DNA of 64,000 nucleotides from Chloroflexota bacterium (GTDB lineage: Bacteria; Chloroflexota; UBA6077; FW602-bin22; CADDYW01). The notes beneath the pieces were generated by a model that was not told where the DNA came from, did not search any database, and saw nothing but the letters and a program-made list of their open reading frames with translations. How positions within the stretch are numbered: position 1 is the first letter of the stretch; each line of letters starts with the position of its first letter. The position numbers and the translations under genes are program-made. Positions 1 to 8,012 of the stretch are shown here, in pieces. The DNA lies in assembly GCA_021324795.1 (NCBI GenBank), contig JAJPIK010000050.1:1-64000 (forward strand), in the 5' to 3' direction.

Positions 1-1
1 C

Positions 2-121
2 ACCGAGATGGGCTATGCCAGTGCGCTTGCCTGGATCTTCTTCATCGTGCTGATCGTTTTCACCTACATCCAGTTCCGGGCTTCGCACCACTGGGTATAC
101 TACGCGGGTGAGGTGAAGTAA
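2..121 (+). CDS. Sugar ABC transporter permease, C-terminal end (partial)
   Basis: Only the last 39 codons are inside the window. They encode one hydrophobic membrane helix followed by a short basic and aromatic tail, the usual end of a MalF/UgpA-type inner-membrane permease of a carbohydrate ABC transporter. The stop codon overlaps the ATG of the next permease by one base (TAATG), so the two are translationally coupled and form the usual two-permease pore. The identification rests on the coupling and on the next gene; the fragment is too short to assign alone. Confidence 0.75.
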   Translation, partial: TEMGYASALAWIFFIVLIVFTYIQFRASHHWVYYAGEVK

Positions 122-1020
122 TGGCGAGGATCGCCGTCGCAACGCGAGGACAAGCGAGTACTCACCATCTCTGGCCGGTGGCACGCCGAGCGATTAGTGG
201 TATGTTCCTTCATCTACTGACAATCGGGGTGGGCGCGCTCTTGATGGTTCCTTTCGCCTGGGCCTTGGTTGGCTCGTTGAAGCCCGAAAACGAGGTCAAG
301 GCCCTCCCGCCCACGTTCCTGCCGAGTCACTTCGTCTGGGGGAACTATCTTCAAGTCTGGACTTCGTCACTGTTCTCTGGATGGGTCGTCAACACAGTGG
401 AGATCGCGGTGATCGCCACGCTGGGCACGGTCTTGTCCGCCGCGGCGGCGGGCTACGCTTTTGCTCGGCTTTCCTTTCCGGGCCGGCGGGCGTTCTTCGG
501 CCTGACCATCGCCACTTTGCTGCTGCCCTTCGAGGTGACACTCATCCCAACCTACATCGAGTATTATCTGCTCGGCTGGCTGAACACCTACCTACCCCTG
601 ACTGTCCCCTACTGGCTGGGCGGAGGGGCATTCTACATCTTCCTGTTTCGGCAGTTCTTCATGACGATACCGATCGACCTCGACGAGGCGGCGAAGATCG
701 ACGGAGCCGGCCACTTCCAGATCCTCGCCTGGATCGCGCTGCCGCTGTCGCTGCCGGTGATCGCCGCGGCCGGAATTCTTTCGTTCATCAACAACTGGAA
801 TGCCTTCGTCCTGCCTTTGATCATCCTAAACGACCCGCCCAAGTTCACTCTGAGCATTGGGTTGCGCTTCTTCCAGATGCAGCCCAGCGCTGACGCGATG
901 CCGACGGATAACCTGCTATTGGCTGGTTCGATTATCATGACGATACCGGTCATCGTCGTCTTCTTCCTTGGCCAACGCTACTTCGTCAAGGGCGTGGTGA
1001 TGTCAGGGCTGAAGGGGTAA
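121..1020 (+). CDS. Carbohydrate ABC transporter permease (MalG/UgpE type)
   Basis: A 299-residue integral membrane protein with about six hydrophobic segments and the cytoplasmic EAA loop near residues 189-205 (EAAKIDGAG followed by the usual Leu-Pro end), which docks on the ATPase subunit. It has an N-terminal basic stretch of about 25 residues before the first membrane helix, and ends in the family-typical VKGVVMSGLKG. It would form the pore for an oligosaccharide or sugar with the preceding permease. No ATPase gene is present downstream, so a shared MsmX/MalK-type ATPase elsewhere is likely. The substrate cannot be inferred. Confidence 0.93.
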   Translation: MARIAVATRGQASTHHLWPVARRAISGMFLHLLTIGVGALLMVPFAWALVGSLKPENEVKALPPTFLPSHFVWGNYLQVWTSSLFSGWVVNTVEIAVIATLGTVLSAAAAGYAFARLSFPGRRAFFGLTIATLLLPFEVTLIPTYIEYYLLGWLNTYLPLTVPYWLGGGAFYIFLFRQFFMTIPIDLDEAAKIDGAGHFQILAWIALPLSLPVIAAAGILSFINNWNAFVLPLIILNDPPKFTLSIGLRFFQMQPSADAMPTDNLLLAGSIIMTIPVIVVFFLGQRYFVKGVVMSGLKG

Positions 1021-1073
1021 GATGGGCTCTAAGCCCTGTCGGAGGGAGAGAGAATTTCGGTCGAGGGGGAACC

Positions 1074-2246
1074 GTGGACGTCCACGCCATCCGTGAGTAC
1101 ATTCCTGCTCTCCAGAACTGCATCTACCTCAACGCCGGGGGAATCGGGCCAAGTCCGAAACCGGTCACCGATACGCTCATCCGCCTCGCCCAACAGATCA
1201 GTGAGGATGGGCCAGACGGTATGGCCTTCTCGCGCGAGGAGTTCACCTGCGCGAAGGAGACGCGCGCGAAGATTGCGCACTTTCTCGGGGTCGACGCCGA
1301 TGAGATCTCGCTGCTGCGCAGCACTGCCGAGGGCTTCGACATCGTCGGCCACGGCCTGCGCTGGGAACCGGGCGATGAGGTCATCTTCGGTGGCGGAGAC
1401 CACCCGGCCGCGCGGGCGATCTGGGCAATTCTCGCCCGTCGGCAGGGCATTCATCCCATTCGCCTCGATCTGCGTGACGACAGTCCGGAAGCAATTCTCG
1501 AGGACGCTCGCCGTCTGATCACCTCGCGCACCCGTCTGATCTCCCTTAGTCACGTGACCTCGGAGAACGGTCTGCGCGTCCCGGCCCGCGAGCTTGCCGA
1601 TCTGGCCCACGCCCACGGTGCTTACCTGATGCTTGATGGCTGCCAGGCAGTTGGCCAGTTCCCGATTGACCTTCGTGAGCTGGGTTGTGATTTCTACGCG
1701 GCCGGCGCCTACAAGTGGCTGCTCGGCCCCTTCGGGACAGGTTTCCTCTGGGTCCGACGTGATCTCCTGCCTTCCGTCGAGCCCTCCTGGGTTGGCGCCG
1801 GCGGCACGATCAGCTTCGATCCGGAGACTGGCGCCTGGGAGCCGCTGCCAACCGGCCAGAAGTTCGAGTTCGGCGCCCGCTACTGGCCGGTTGTGCCAGC
1901 GATGGGCGCGGCAATTGACTTCGTCTCCGGCGTCGGGTTGGACGCCATCGCGGCACGCTCCCGCGCGCTCGTCACACGGATGTGCGAGCGCCTATCAGGC
2001 CAACCTGGGGTGATCGAGTTTGCGCCGCGTTGCGCAGCGCTGCGCACCGGCATGGTCGGCGCGGCCGTGCGGGGAATGGAAGGGAAAGAGCTCGCCGCGC
2101 GACTCCAAGCGCGCGGCATTCACCTGCGCGCCAACCGCGGGCCGCATGGGCTCACCGGCGTCCGGCTGTGCCTGGCGTTCTTCGTCACCGAAGATGAGGT
2201 AGACCGCGCCGCCGACGCGATCGCCGAGATCGCGGCAAGCCGATGA
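1074..2246 (+). CDS. Class V aminotransferase (cysteine desulfurase/isopenicillin N epimerase-like)
   Basis: A 390-residue fold-type I PLP enzyme, starting at GTG. The Schiff-base lysine is about K214 in AGAYKWLLGP, and the aspartate that contacts the pyridine nitrogen lies in LMLDGCQAVGQ. The N-terminus (YLNAGGIGPSP) is the substrate-pocket loop of the isopenicillin N epimerase/selenocysteine lyase-like branch. No conserved Cys loop of a true IscS/NifS cysteine desulfurase is evident, so the substrate is unknown. It lies 53 nt after the ABC permease, so it may be co-transcribed and act on an imported compound; that link is inference. Confidence 0.88.
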   Translation: MDVHAIREYIPALQNCIYLNAGGIGPSPKPVTDTLIRLAQQISEDGPDGMAFSREEFTCAKETRAKIAHFLGVDADEISLLRSTAEGFDIVGHGLRWEPGDEVIFGGGDHPAARAIWAILARRQGIHPIRLDLRDDSPEAILEDARRLITSRTRLISLSHVTSENGLRVPARELADLAHAHGAYLMLDGCQAVGQFPIDLRELGCDFYAAGAYKWLLGPFGTGFLWVRRDLLPSVEPSWVGAGGTISFDPETGAWEPLPTGQKFEFGARYWPVVPAMGAAIDFVSGVGLDAIAARSRALVTRMCERLSGQPGVIEFAPRCAALRTGMVGAAVRGMEGKELAARLQARGIHLRANRGPHGLTGVRLCLAFFVTEDEVDRAADAIAEIAASR

Positions 2247-2347
2247 CGATTTTACCTGCACGCGGCCCTGCGCCCGGGGAGCAGCTCACGCTCGCGGGCG
2301 TTGCACGTGAGTGGTGCCACCTGCTCAAACTCCGTGCGCGAGCGCGG

Positions 2348-2581
2348 TCAGACCGCGACAGCGGTGGCCACGAGCCAGGCGCCCGCGTTATTCGGTATGC
2401 CCGACTCCGGCCATTGCTCCAGCGCGGCCACGAGCGCGTCCTGGGCGAGGTCCTCGGCTAGACCCACGTCGCGCACGATCCGCGTCAGGCCGGCGATGAG
2501 CCGCGGCGCCTCGATCCGCCAGACCGCGTCGATCGCCCGATGGATGTCATGCATGTCAGAGGCCGTCGTAATAGCCGTCAT
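2348..2581 (-). pseudogene. Remnant of an RNA polymerase sigma factor (ECF-like), N-terminal fragment
   Basis: This 77-codon frame matches only the first part of a sigma-70 region 2 (IEAPRLIAGLTRIVRDVGLAE, then AEDLAQDALVAALEQWP, ending at GAWLVATA). In the family, GAWL is followed by several hundred more residues including regions 2.3-4. Here a stop occurs within five codons and the sequence downstream on the minus strand does not resume any sigma-like reading. It is best read as a truncated, non-functional fragment of the DUF6596-associated sigma type that often sits beside YCII-domain genes. No partner gene remains here. Confidence 0.6.
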
Positions 2582-2653
2582 GGCGACACATCATCTCACC
2601 TTCTGGCGCCGTCGCAAGCCGAGAACGCATCCTCGCTCTAATGTTCTCCTAAC

Positions 2654-2682
2654 TGGACAAACATATGTTCTAGTGCTAGAGT
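2654..2682 (+). promoter_or_regulatory. Promoter with palindromic operator in the spacer
   Basis: TGGACA, a 17-nt spacer and TAGAGT fit a housekeeping sigma promoter that would drive the BNR gene starting at 2740. The spacer contains the palindrome AACATATGTT (2660-2669), extended on the right to GTTC, one mismatch from the Gram-positive LexA/DinR box GAAC-N4-GTTC. A repressor bound there would block RNA polymerase. Seen directly: the hexamers and palindrome. Inferred: promoter activity and the regulator. Confidence 0.4.
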
Positions 2683-2739
2683 AGACATACGGGCGGTAGC
2701 TCCGACCGGCGATGTTTCAGGATAAGGAAGGAGTACAGA

Positions 2740-3855
2740 ATGAGTAGGGTACGGGTGCTAGTGGGCACTCGAAAAGGCGCGTTCATTTTGACCGCCGATG
2801 GGAAGCGCGAATGCTGGGACGTCAGCGGGCCATACTTCGCGGGCTGGGAGATCTTCCACGTCAAGGGCTCGCCGGCCGACCCGAATCGGCTCTACGCTTC
2901 TCAGACGAGCGGCTGGTTCGGGCAGTTGATCCAGCGGTCCGACGACGGTGGTAAGACCTGGGAGCCGGTTGGTAACCAGTTTACCTACGATGGCGTCCCT
3001 GGCCCGCACCTCTGGTACGACGGCACGCCTCACCCCTGGGAGTTCAAGCGAGTCTGGCATTTCGAACCGTCGCCCACCGATCCAGATACCGTTTACGCCG
3101 GTGCCGAGGATGCCGCGCTTTTCCGTACCGTGGACGGCGGCCAAACCTGGCAGGAGCTGTCGGGGCTGCGGTGCCACGACTCCGGGCCGAAGTGGCAGCC
3201 CGGCGCCGGTGGCATGGGCCTGCACACGATCCTGCTCGACCCAAACGATTCCGGGCGCATCTACGTCGCGATCTCAGCGGCCGGGGTCTTCCGGAGTGAC
3301 GATGCCGGCGCGACCTGGCGGCCAATCAACCGTGGTTTGCGGTCGGAGTTTCTGCCCGTCCCGGAGGCGGAGGTCGGCCACTGTGTCCACCGGATCGCTA
3401 TGCACCCCTCGCGCCCCGGTGTGCTCTTCATGCAGAAGCACTGGGATGTGATGCGCAGCGACAACGCCGGCGAGTCGTGGCACGAGGTCAGTGGGAACCT
3501 GCCGACCGATTTCGGATTTCCGATCGCCGTCCATGCCCACGAGCCCGAGACGATCTACGTCGTCCCGATCACGAGTGACTCCCAGCACTTCCCACCCGAC
3601 GGCAAGCTGCGCGTCTACCGTAGCCGGACTGGTGGAAACGAATGGGAGGGGCTTACGAATGGACTGCCCCAGAGCAACTGCTACGTAAACGTGTTACGCG
3701 AGGCAATGGCGGTAGACGAGCTAGATTCGTGCGGCGTCTACTTCGGCACGACCGGAGGACAGGTGTACGCCTCGGCTGACAGTGGCAATACCTGGGCTCC
3801 GATCGTCCGCGATCTGCCGGCCGTGCTGTCCGTCGAGGTGCAAACACTGCCATGA
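2740..3855 (+). CDS. BNR/Asp-box beta-propeller protein (sialidase-like fold)
   Basis: A 371-residue protein built of propeller blades carrying Asp-boxes (S-x-D-x-G-x-T-W). Examples are [10 protein letters not shown] near residue 67, [10 protein letters not shown] near 131, [10 protein letters not shown] near 186, [10 protein letters not shown] near 240 and [10 protein letters not shown] near 345. There is no signal peptide, so it is probably cytoplasmic. True sialidases also carry an arginine triad and a Tyr/Glu pair that I could not place, so glycosidase activity is unproven. A clear Shine-Dalgarno (aaggaag) precedes the ATG. Its stop overlaps the ATG of a MoaD/ThiS-like gene by four bases (ATGA), so the two are translated together. 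Confidence 0.85.
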   Translation: MSRVRVLVGTRKGAFILTADGKRECWDVSGPYFAGWEIFHVKGSPADPNRLYASQTSGWFGQLIQRSDDGGKTWEPVGNQFTYDGVPGPHLWYDGTPHPWEFKRVWHFEPSPTDPDTVYAGAEDAALFRTVDGGQTWQELSGLRCHDSGPKWQPGAGGMGLHTILLDPNDSGRIYVAISAAGVFRSDDAGATWRPINRGLRSEFLPVPEAEVGHCVHRIAMHPSRPGVLFMQKHWDVMRSDNAGESWHEVSGNLPTDFGFPIAVHAHEPETIYVVPITSDSQHFPPDGKLRVYRSRTGGNEWEGLTNGLPQSNCYVNVLREAMAVDELDSCGVYFGTTGGQVYASADSGNTWAPIVRDLPAVLSVEVQTLP

Positions 3856-4148
3856 TTCGCGTCGTCCTACCAGCCCACCTGCGGACGCTGGCGCAGCTCA
3901 AGGGAGAGGCCCAGGTCCAGGTCGACGGGACGGTCACCCAGCGCTCCGTCCTGGACGCCCTGGAGGCGAAATATCCGATGCTGCGTGGGACGATTCGCGA
4001 TTACGACACGCAGCGTCGTCGCGCCTTTCTCCGGTTCTTCGCCTGCGCGCAGGATCTGTCCAATGAGTCGCCGGACGCGCCGCTGCCGGAGGCCGTCGCG
4101 ACCGGCGCCGAGCCCTTTGTGGTCGTGGGAGCGATTGCCGGCGGCTAA
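3852..4148 (+). CDS. MoaD/ThiS-type ubiquitin-like sulfur carrier
   Basis: A 98-residue beta-grasp protein ending in Ala-Gly-Gly, the C-terminal diglycine that E1-like enzymes adenylate and thiocarboxylate. The N-terminal strand ([13 protein letters not shown]) and the LDALEAKYP helix are typical of the MoaD/ThiS family, though it is longer than ThiS and has an insert around residues 55-75. It overlaps the BNR gene by four bases. No MoeB/ThiF partner is present in the window. A role as sulfur carrier or protein modifier is inferred from family; the link to the propeller is unknown. Confidence 0.82.
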   Translation: MIRVVLPAHLRTLAQLKGEAQVQVDGTVTQRSVLDALEAKYPMLRGTIRDYDTQRRRAFLRFFACAQDLSNESPDAPLPEAVATGAEPFVVVGAIAGG

Positions 4149-4186
4149 AAGGCCGCCGGCACGATGAGAAAATAGCGGTAGCACAA

Positions 4187-4663
4187 GGGGATGACAGCTT
4201 TAGCGTGCTGGCCAGCAAGCTCGACCGGTTCGCGACCAGCTATTGGACCAATCCGGCATCTGGCGCTCTTGAAATCTACGATCAAGCGGCCAGTGGCCAG
4301 TGGAGTCAGCCGCCCGCTTTTCCATCCGGCGCGGCCGGCCTGGTCTCGACCATCGACGACTACCGGGCCTTTGGCCAAATGATGCTGAACAAAGGTCAAC
4401 ACGGCAACATCGGTATCCTGTCTCGACCCTCGGTCGAAACCATGACGACCGACCAACTGACGTCTGAGCAGAAGGCAGCGTCCGGCTTGGTCCCTGGCTT
4501 CTTTGACAGTCATGGTTGAGGGTTCGGAGTGTCCGTCGTCACCCGGCGCGACGACCCGGCTGAATCGGTCGGAAAGTTCGGCTGGGACGGCGGCATGGGC
4601 ATTTCCTAGTATTCCGACCCCAAGGAGGGCATGGTCACTATCATAATGACTCAATGCGCCTAG
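4187..4663 (+). pseudogene. Decayed serine hydrolase (beta-lactamase/EstB family), C-terminal remnant
   Basis: One reading frame encodes the C-terminal third of a class C beta-lactamase-like hydrolase: the GAAGLVSTIDDYRAFGQMML segment of residues common to such enzymes, then a Met-Thr-Asp-Gln segment. The frame is broken by TGA at 4517-4519. The same frame then continues with GKFGWDGGMG, equivalent to the terminal GWxGG-type loop, to a second stop TAG at 4607-4609 and ends at 4661-4663. The Ser-x-x-Lys nucleophile region is missing. It is a relic without function. Confidence 0.75.
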
Positions 4664-4704
4664 GCGTCCCCTAGTCCACCGCGTGTCTGTCGCGATTTCT
4701 GGAC

Positions 4705-4723
4705 GATGGCCTATCAGGCCATC
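4705..4723 (+). terminator. Short hairpin upstream of the VOC gene
   Basis: GATGGCCT and AGGCCATC form a perfect 8-bp stem with a 3-nt loop. No T-run follows. It could end transcription from the left or lie in the 5' leader of the VOC gene at 4753. Confidence 0.35.
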
Positions 4724-4752
4724 GATGACTAAGTAGGCAAAGGAGAACTGTA

Positions 4753-5112
4753 ATGTCTAACCCGGTTACCTGGTTCGAGATCATCGGCAACGATGCGATC
4801 AAGCTGCAGGAGTTCTACGCTGACGTGTTCGGTTGGAAGCTCAGTCCGCCGGCCGCCGAAATGGGCAACTACAGCTACCTCGACAGCGAAGGCCGAGGCA
4901 TTGGCGGTGGGATCGGCGAGGGTGGTGGTGAACCCTCCCGTGTCACCATCTACGTCGAGGTCGACGATCCGCAGGCCTACCTGGACAAGGTGAACCGCGC
5001 CGGTGGCAAGACGGTGATGCCGGTGACCAACGTCACGGAGGGCGTCACGATTGCGATGTTTGCCGATCCCGAAGGACACATTACCGGCTTGTTGAAGTCT
5101 AATCCCAGCTAG
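4753..5112 (+). CDS. VOC family (glyoxalase/bleomycin-resistance fold) protein
   Basis: A 119-residue single vicinal-oxygen-chelate module pair. It begins PVTWFEIIGND, has the helix FYADVFGWKL, and ends with FADPEGHITGLL, where the Glu of DPEGH is a metal-ligand position in the fold. It belongs to the small cytoplasmic group often annotated as predicted lactoylglutathione-lyase-like enzymes; substrate is unknown. A strong Shine-Dalgarno (aaaggaga) precedes the ATG. It is monocistronic, bounded by a hairpin on each side. Confidence 0.85.
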   Translation: MSNPVTWFEIIGNDAIKLQEFYADVFGWKLSPPAAEMGNYSYLDSEGRGIGGGIGEGGGEPSRVTIYVEVDDPQAYLDKVNRAGGKTVMPVTNVTEGVTIAMFADPEGHITGLLKSNPS

Positions 5113-5128
5113 GGACTGAACTATCAAG

Positions 5129-5169
5129 TCAAATCTCCGCCCTACCAAGACGATCGGGCGGAGATTTGA
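5129..5169. terminator. Bidirectional rho-independent-like terminator
   Basis: A perfect 14-bp inverted repeat (TCAAATCTCCGCCC at 5129-5142 and its complement at 5156-5169, 13-nt loop) sits between the convergent VOC gene and the minus-strand glycoside hydrolase. A/T-rich ends of the arms serve as the tail in both directions. Confidence 0.75.
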
Positions 5170-5180
5170 CCGTCCCCGTC

Positions 5181-7760
5181 TTACGGCTCTACCCCGCTCG
5201 GTACGTCCTGCTGTGGAAAAAAGGTGCGCGCGTCGACACCGTGCGTCCAGACGTTCGAATAGAAGGTCGTACCGACAACTTCTACTCGAAAGTAAATCCG
5301 GTTGTGCGGATCTCTAGCCGCCGAGACGTCGACGTCATTGAACTGCCAGGTTGGATAGGTCAGACCGTTCTGGGTGTGCAAAACCCGGTCACCAACCGCG
5401 ACGAGCTCGAGCGGACCATTGTTGATCGCGCGATAGAGACGCACCGTTTGGGTATAGCCCAGCGGCACTGACTGAAGCGTACCGTGGGCGAAGAGATCGA
5501 CGCCAATATTCGCCAGCGTCGCCTGGGCGACCGGAGCGTTCCCATGGGGCCAGACAATCTCGATCTTCGCGTCAACCGCAGAAGGATCGACGGCGAGCAC
5601 ACTGCTCGGCATGTCTTGCTGCGGGAAGTAGGTGCGCGCGTCGGCGCCGTGGCTCCAGATCGTGCTGTTCACCTTTTGACCGTCGACCGCGACCCGGAAA
5701 TAGTACTTGTTTTGCGGATCGCGCGCCGCGCTGACGTCGACGTCGTTGAAGTCCCAGACCGGATAATGGATGTTACCCGCCACGGCAAGGCGCTTGGTAC
5801 CGGTCTTGACCAGCTCTTCGACCCCATTGTTCAGTGAGCGCCAGAGCTGCACCGTACCAGTGTAGTTAGGACTAGCCGAGACGGTCGAGCCATGGTCGAA
5901 CAGGGCGGCAGTCACATTCACTTGGGTCGCTTTGCTCACTGGCAAACTCCCGTGCGGCCAGACGATCTCGATCTTGGCATCGGTCGAGGCAGCCGGCTTG
6001 GCGACGTTTCCACCGATAACCACCGTCGAGGCAAGGGCGCGGTCCGGATAATCCCCGCCGATCAGATTCCCCACCGCGTCGTGGACCCGAATCCGGAACT
6101 CGTACGTGTCGCCGGTTTGGAGCTGCATTCCACCGTCGCCAAACAGTGCTGAGGTCTGGGTCGTGCCGATTAGCCAATCGCGCCAGACTCCGTCGGCGAC
6201 GTCGCGATACTGGACATCGTAGGTTGCGCCAGTCGGGAGCGATTGGGTCGGGTGCCAGCTCAGGGTGATCGGCGCCAGTGAGTCGAACCGTAGCGGATCA
6301 AATACGGCGGCAGGAACCCGGGTATCATTTTCGACCAGAATAACCGGCGCGCCGCCGATGATGTAGTCGTTGGGATTGCAACCGCTTGAAGTAAAGCAGT
6401 CGAAGTTGTTGTTGTTGGTTGCGCCCGATACGGTCACTGTATAGACGCCACTGCTTGCCGCGATCTGTCCCAGAGTGTGACCAAACTTGTCCAGCAAGGT
6501 CGCATTGGGCTGATCGGTCGGGATCCCTAGGGGGACGGGCGCGCCCGGGTCGTCGTTCCAAGCCACGGTGACCCGCCCCACGCTGGTCCCGTAGAGGGTG
6601 ACGATCTCCAACCCCTTATTGTTCTGGAATTTCGCACCACGACGAACTATCAGATGGGTGACAGCTTGAGCACCAGAGAACAAATTGATCGCGCTCTGAT
6701 AGGCGACGAGGCCAGGACGCGGCGTGCCGTCGTTGGCGACGAGGCCAAAATACTCGGCCGGCTGATTCGTGTGGGGATCCACTGCCCCGGCTCCGTCATC
6801 GTAGAGTTGAAACACAAAAAACTTGCTAATTCCGGATGCCAAACCGTCGGCGAGTGATTCGACGAGGTAGTTCGCTTGTTCGTCCTGAGTCGCCCGGCCG
6901 GGCGCGTTCTGTCCTGACCCGTAATCCCAGATCGGTACGCCGAGCTCGTTGACCCAGATCGGTGGATTGAGGCCCACCCTCTGGAGAAGCGGTCGGAAGC
7001 CGGCGAAGCTGGGTGCGCCATAGTAGCCGAGCGGAAGCTCGTACATCCGTGCGACCCGATCGTAGCTGTGAAAAGCAAGCACGTCGAAATAGCCGTGGTT
7101 TGTCACAGCGGTGGGATCGGCGGCGATCTGGTCGACGAGCCGCGGGAAAAAATCCTGGTTGTTGTATGGGAAAGACAGTCCGCCAAGGATCACGGTGACC
7201 GTCGGATCGGCAGCCTTGGCTGCGAGGTAGCCACTTTTCAGAAGCTGGTAATAGGCCGCGACGCCCCAGGTCCAGTACTGACCGTGTCCCTGGGAATCGA
7301 GCAGGTCGGGCTCGTTCCACATCTCCCACGCGTGAATCTGGCCTCTATAGTGCGTGACCACCTGGCTAACGAAGCTCGACCAAGCATCGAGGTCGATACT
7401 GCCGCTCGCGGTCGCCCAGGACGGTGCGCCGACAAGGATTCCATCGATGTTCAAGCCATGTGAAAGGTCAGCGTTGACGACCGCGTCGGACTGGCTGAAG
7501 TCGATCGGACCGCCGCGCACTGGTTGCAGCAAGCTCCAGTAGAGCGGGAAGCGGTCCCAGCCGATGCCCAGACCGGTCGCTCGACTGAAGCGCCGGTCAC
7601 CAGCGACAGTGCCCGGAGCACTCACGAAATCGACGCCAAATCGGTTGTCCGTGCTTGCAGCGGTCGCGGTGCCGCGCCCGGCGGGGCCAAATGTGGGAAA
7701 GATCAGCCCGATTCCAAACAAGATCGTGGTCAGGATACGTGACCATCGTCTACCCATCAC
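5181..7760 (-). CDS. Secreted GH39/GH5-like glycoside hydrolase with duplicated C-terminal beta domains
   Basis: An 859-residue exported protein. Residues 1-35 form a signal peptide with an Ala-x-Ala cleavage site. Residues 40-400 form a clan GH-A TIM barrel: the acid/base glutamate is E150 in MWNEPD and the likely nucleophile is E272 in WVNELG. A Fn3-like segment follows (about 480-590). The C-terminus holds two homologous domains of about 125 residues (about 597-725 and 727-855), each with AKIEIVWPHG, FNDVDVSAARDP and DART-FPQQD. The substrate is a beta-linked glycan or glycoside, unknown. It is divergent from a second glycosidase-like gene. Confidence 0.85.
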   Translation of the reverse strand: MMGRRWSRILTTILFGIGLIFPTFGPAGRGTATAASTDNRFGVDFVSAPGTVAGDRRFSRATGLGIGWDRFPLYWSLLQPVRGGPIDFSQSDAVVNADLSHGLNIDGILVGAPSWATASGSIDLDAWSSFVSQVVTHYRGQIHAWEMWNEPDLLDSQGHGQYWTWGVAAYYQLLKSGYLAAKAADPTVTVILGGLSFPYNNQDFFPRLVDQIAADPTAVTNHGYFDVLAFHSYDRVARMYELPLGYYGAPSFAGFRPLLQRVGLNPPIWVNELGVPIWDYGSGQNAPGRATQDEQANYLVESLADGLASGISKFFVFQLYDDGAGAVDPHTNQPAEYFGLVANDGTPRPGLVAYQSAINLFSGAQAVTHLIVRRGAKFQNNKGLEIVTLYGTSVGRVTVAWNDDPGAPVPLGIPTDQPNATLLDKFGHTLGQIAASSGVYTVTVSGATNNNNFDCFTSSGCNPNDYIIGGAPVILVENDTRVPAAVFDPLRFDSLAPITLSWHPTQSLPTGATYDVQYRDVADGVWRDWLIGTTQTSALFGDGGMQLQTGDTYEFRIRVHDAVGNLIGGDYPDRALASTVVIGGNVAKPAASTDAKIEIVWPHGSLPVSKATQVNVTAALFDHGSTVSASPNYTGTVQLWRSLNNGVEELVKTGTKRLAVAGNIHYPVWDFNDVDVSAARDPQNKYYFRVAVDGQKVNSTIWSHGADARTYFPQQDMPSSVLAVDPSAVDAKIEIVWPHGNAPVAQATLANIGVDLFAHGTLQSVPLGYTQTVRLYRAINNGPLELVAVGDRVLHTQNGLTYPTWQFNDVDVSAARDPHNRIYFRVEVVGTTFYSNVWTHGVDARTFFPQQDVPSGVEP

Positions 7761-7929
7761 CTACACTACCCCACTTCCGAATACGTGCCTCCCCAGTGTA
7801 ACCTTCCGGGCTGACCAACGTTCGTTAAATGGAGGTTAGAAAAGAGCGCTTCGGGCCTGCCATGATGGCTGCTTGGAGCGTAACTCGGTGCTATGATTAG
7901 GTCGGACGGCATCAATGACTCCGAGACCT

Positions 7930-7964
7930 TTCGGGAGCGCGGGCCAGAGATCCGCGCTCCCGAA
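7930..7964 (+). other. Strong hairpin in the 5' region of the 904-residue secreted protein gene
   Basis: TTCGGGAGCGCGG (7930-7942) pairs perfectly with 7952-7964 across a 9-nt loop. No U-run follows, and the start codon lies 48 nt downstream, so it is more likely a leader structure, attenuator-like element or mRNA stabiliser than a terminator. It lies in the 252-bp divergent promoter region between two secreted protein genes. Confidence 0.5.
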
Positions 7965-8012
7965 TTGCTCCCACCAATTGGGTAATCCCCGTGAGGGGGG
8001 GAAACCATCTCT

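Noticed and set aside
633-953. Minus-strand frame of 106 codons in the ABC permease
   Set aside because: Antisense shadow; the plus-strand frame shows EAA loop and helices.
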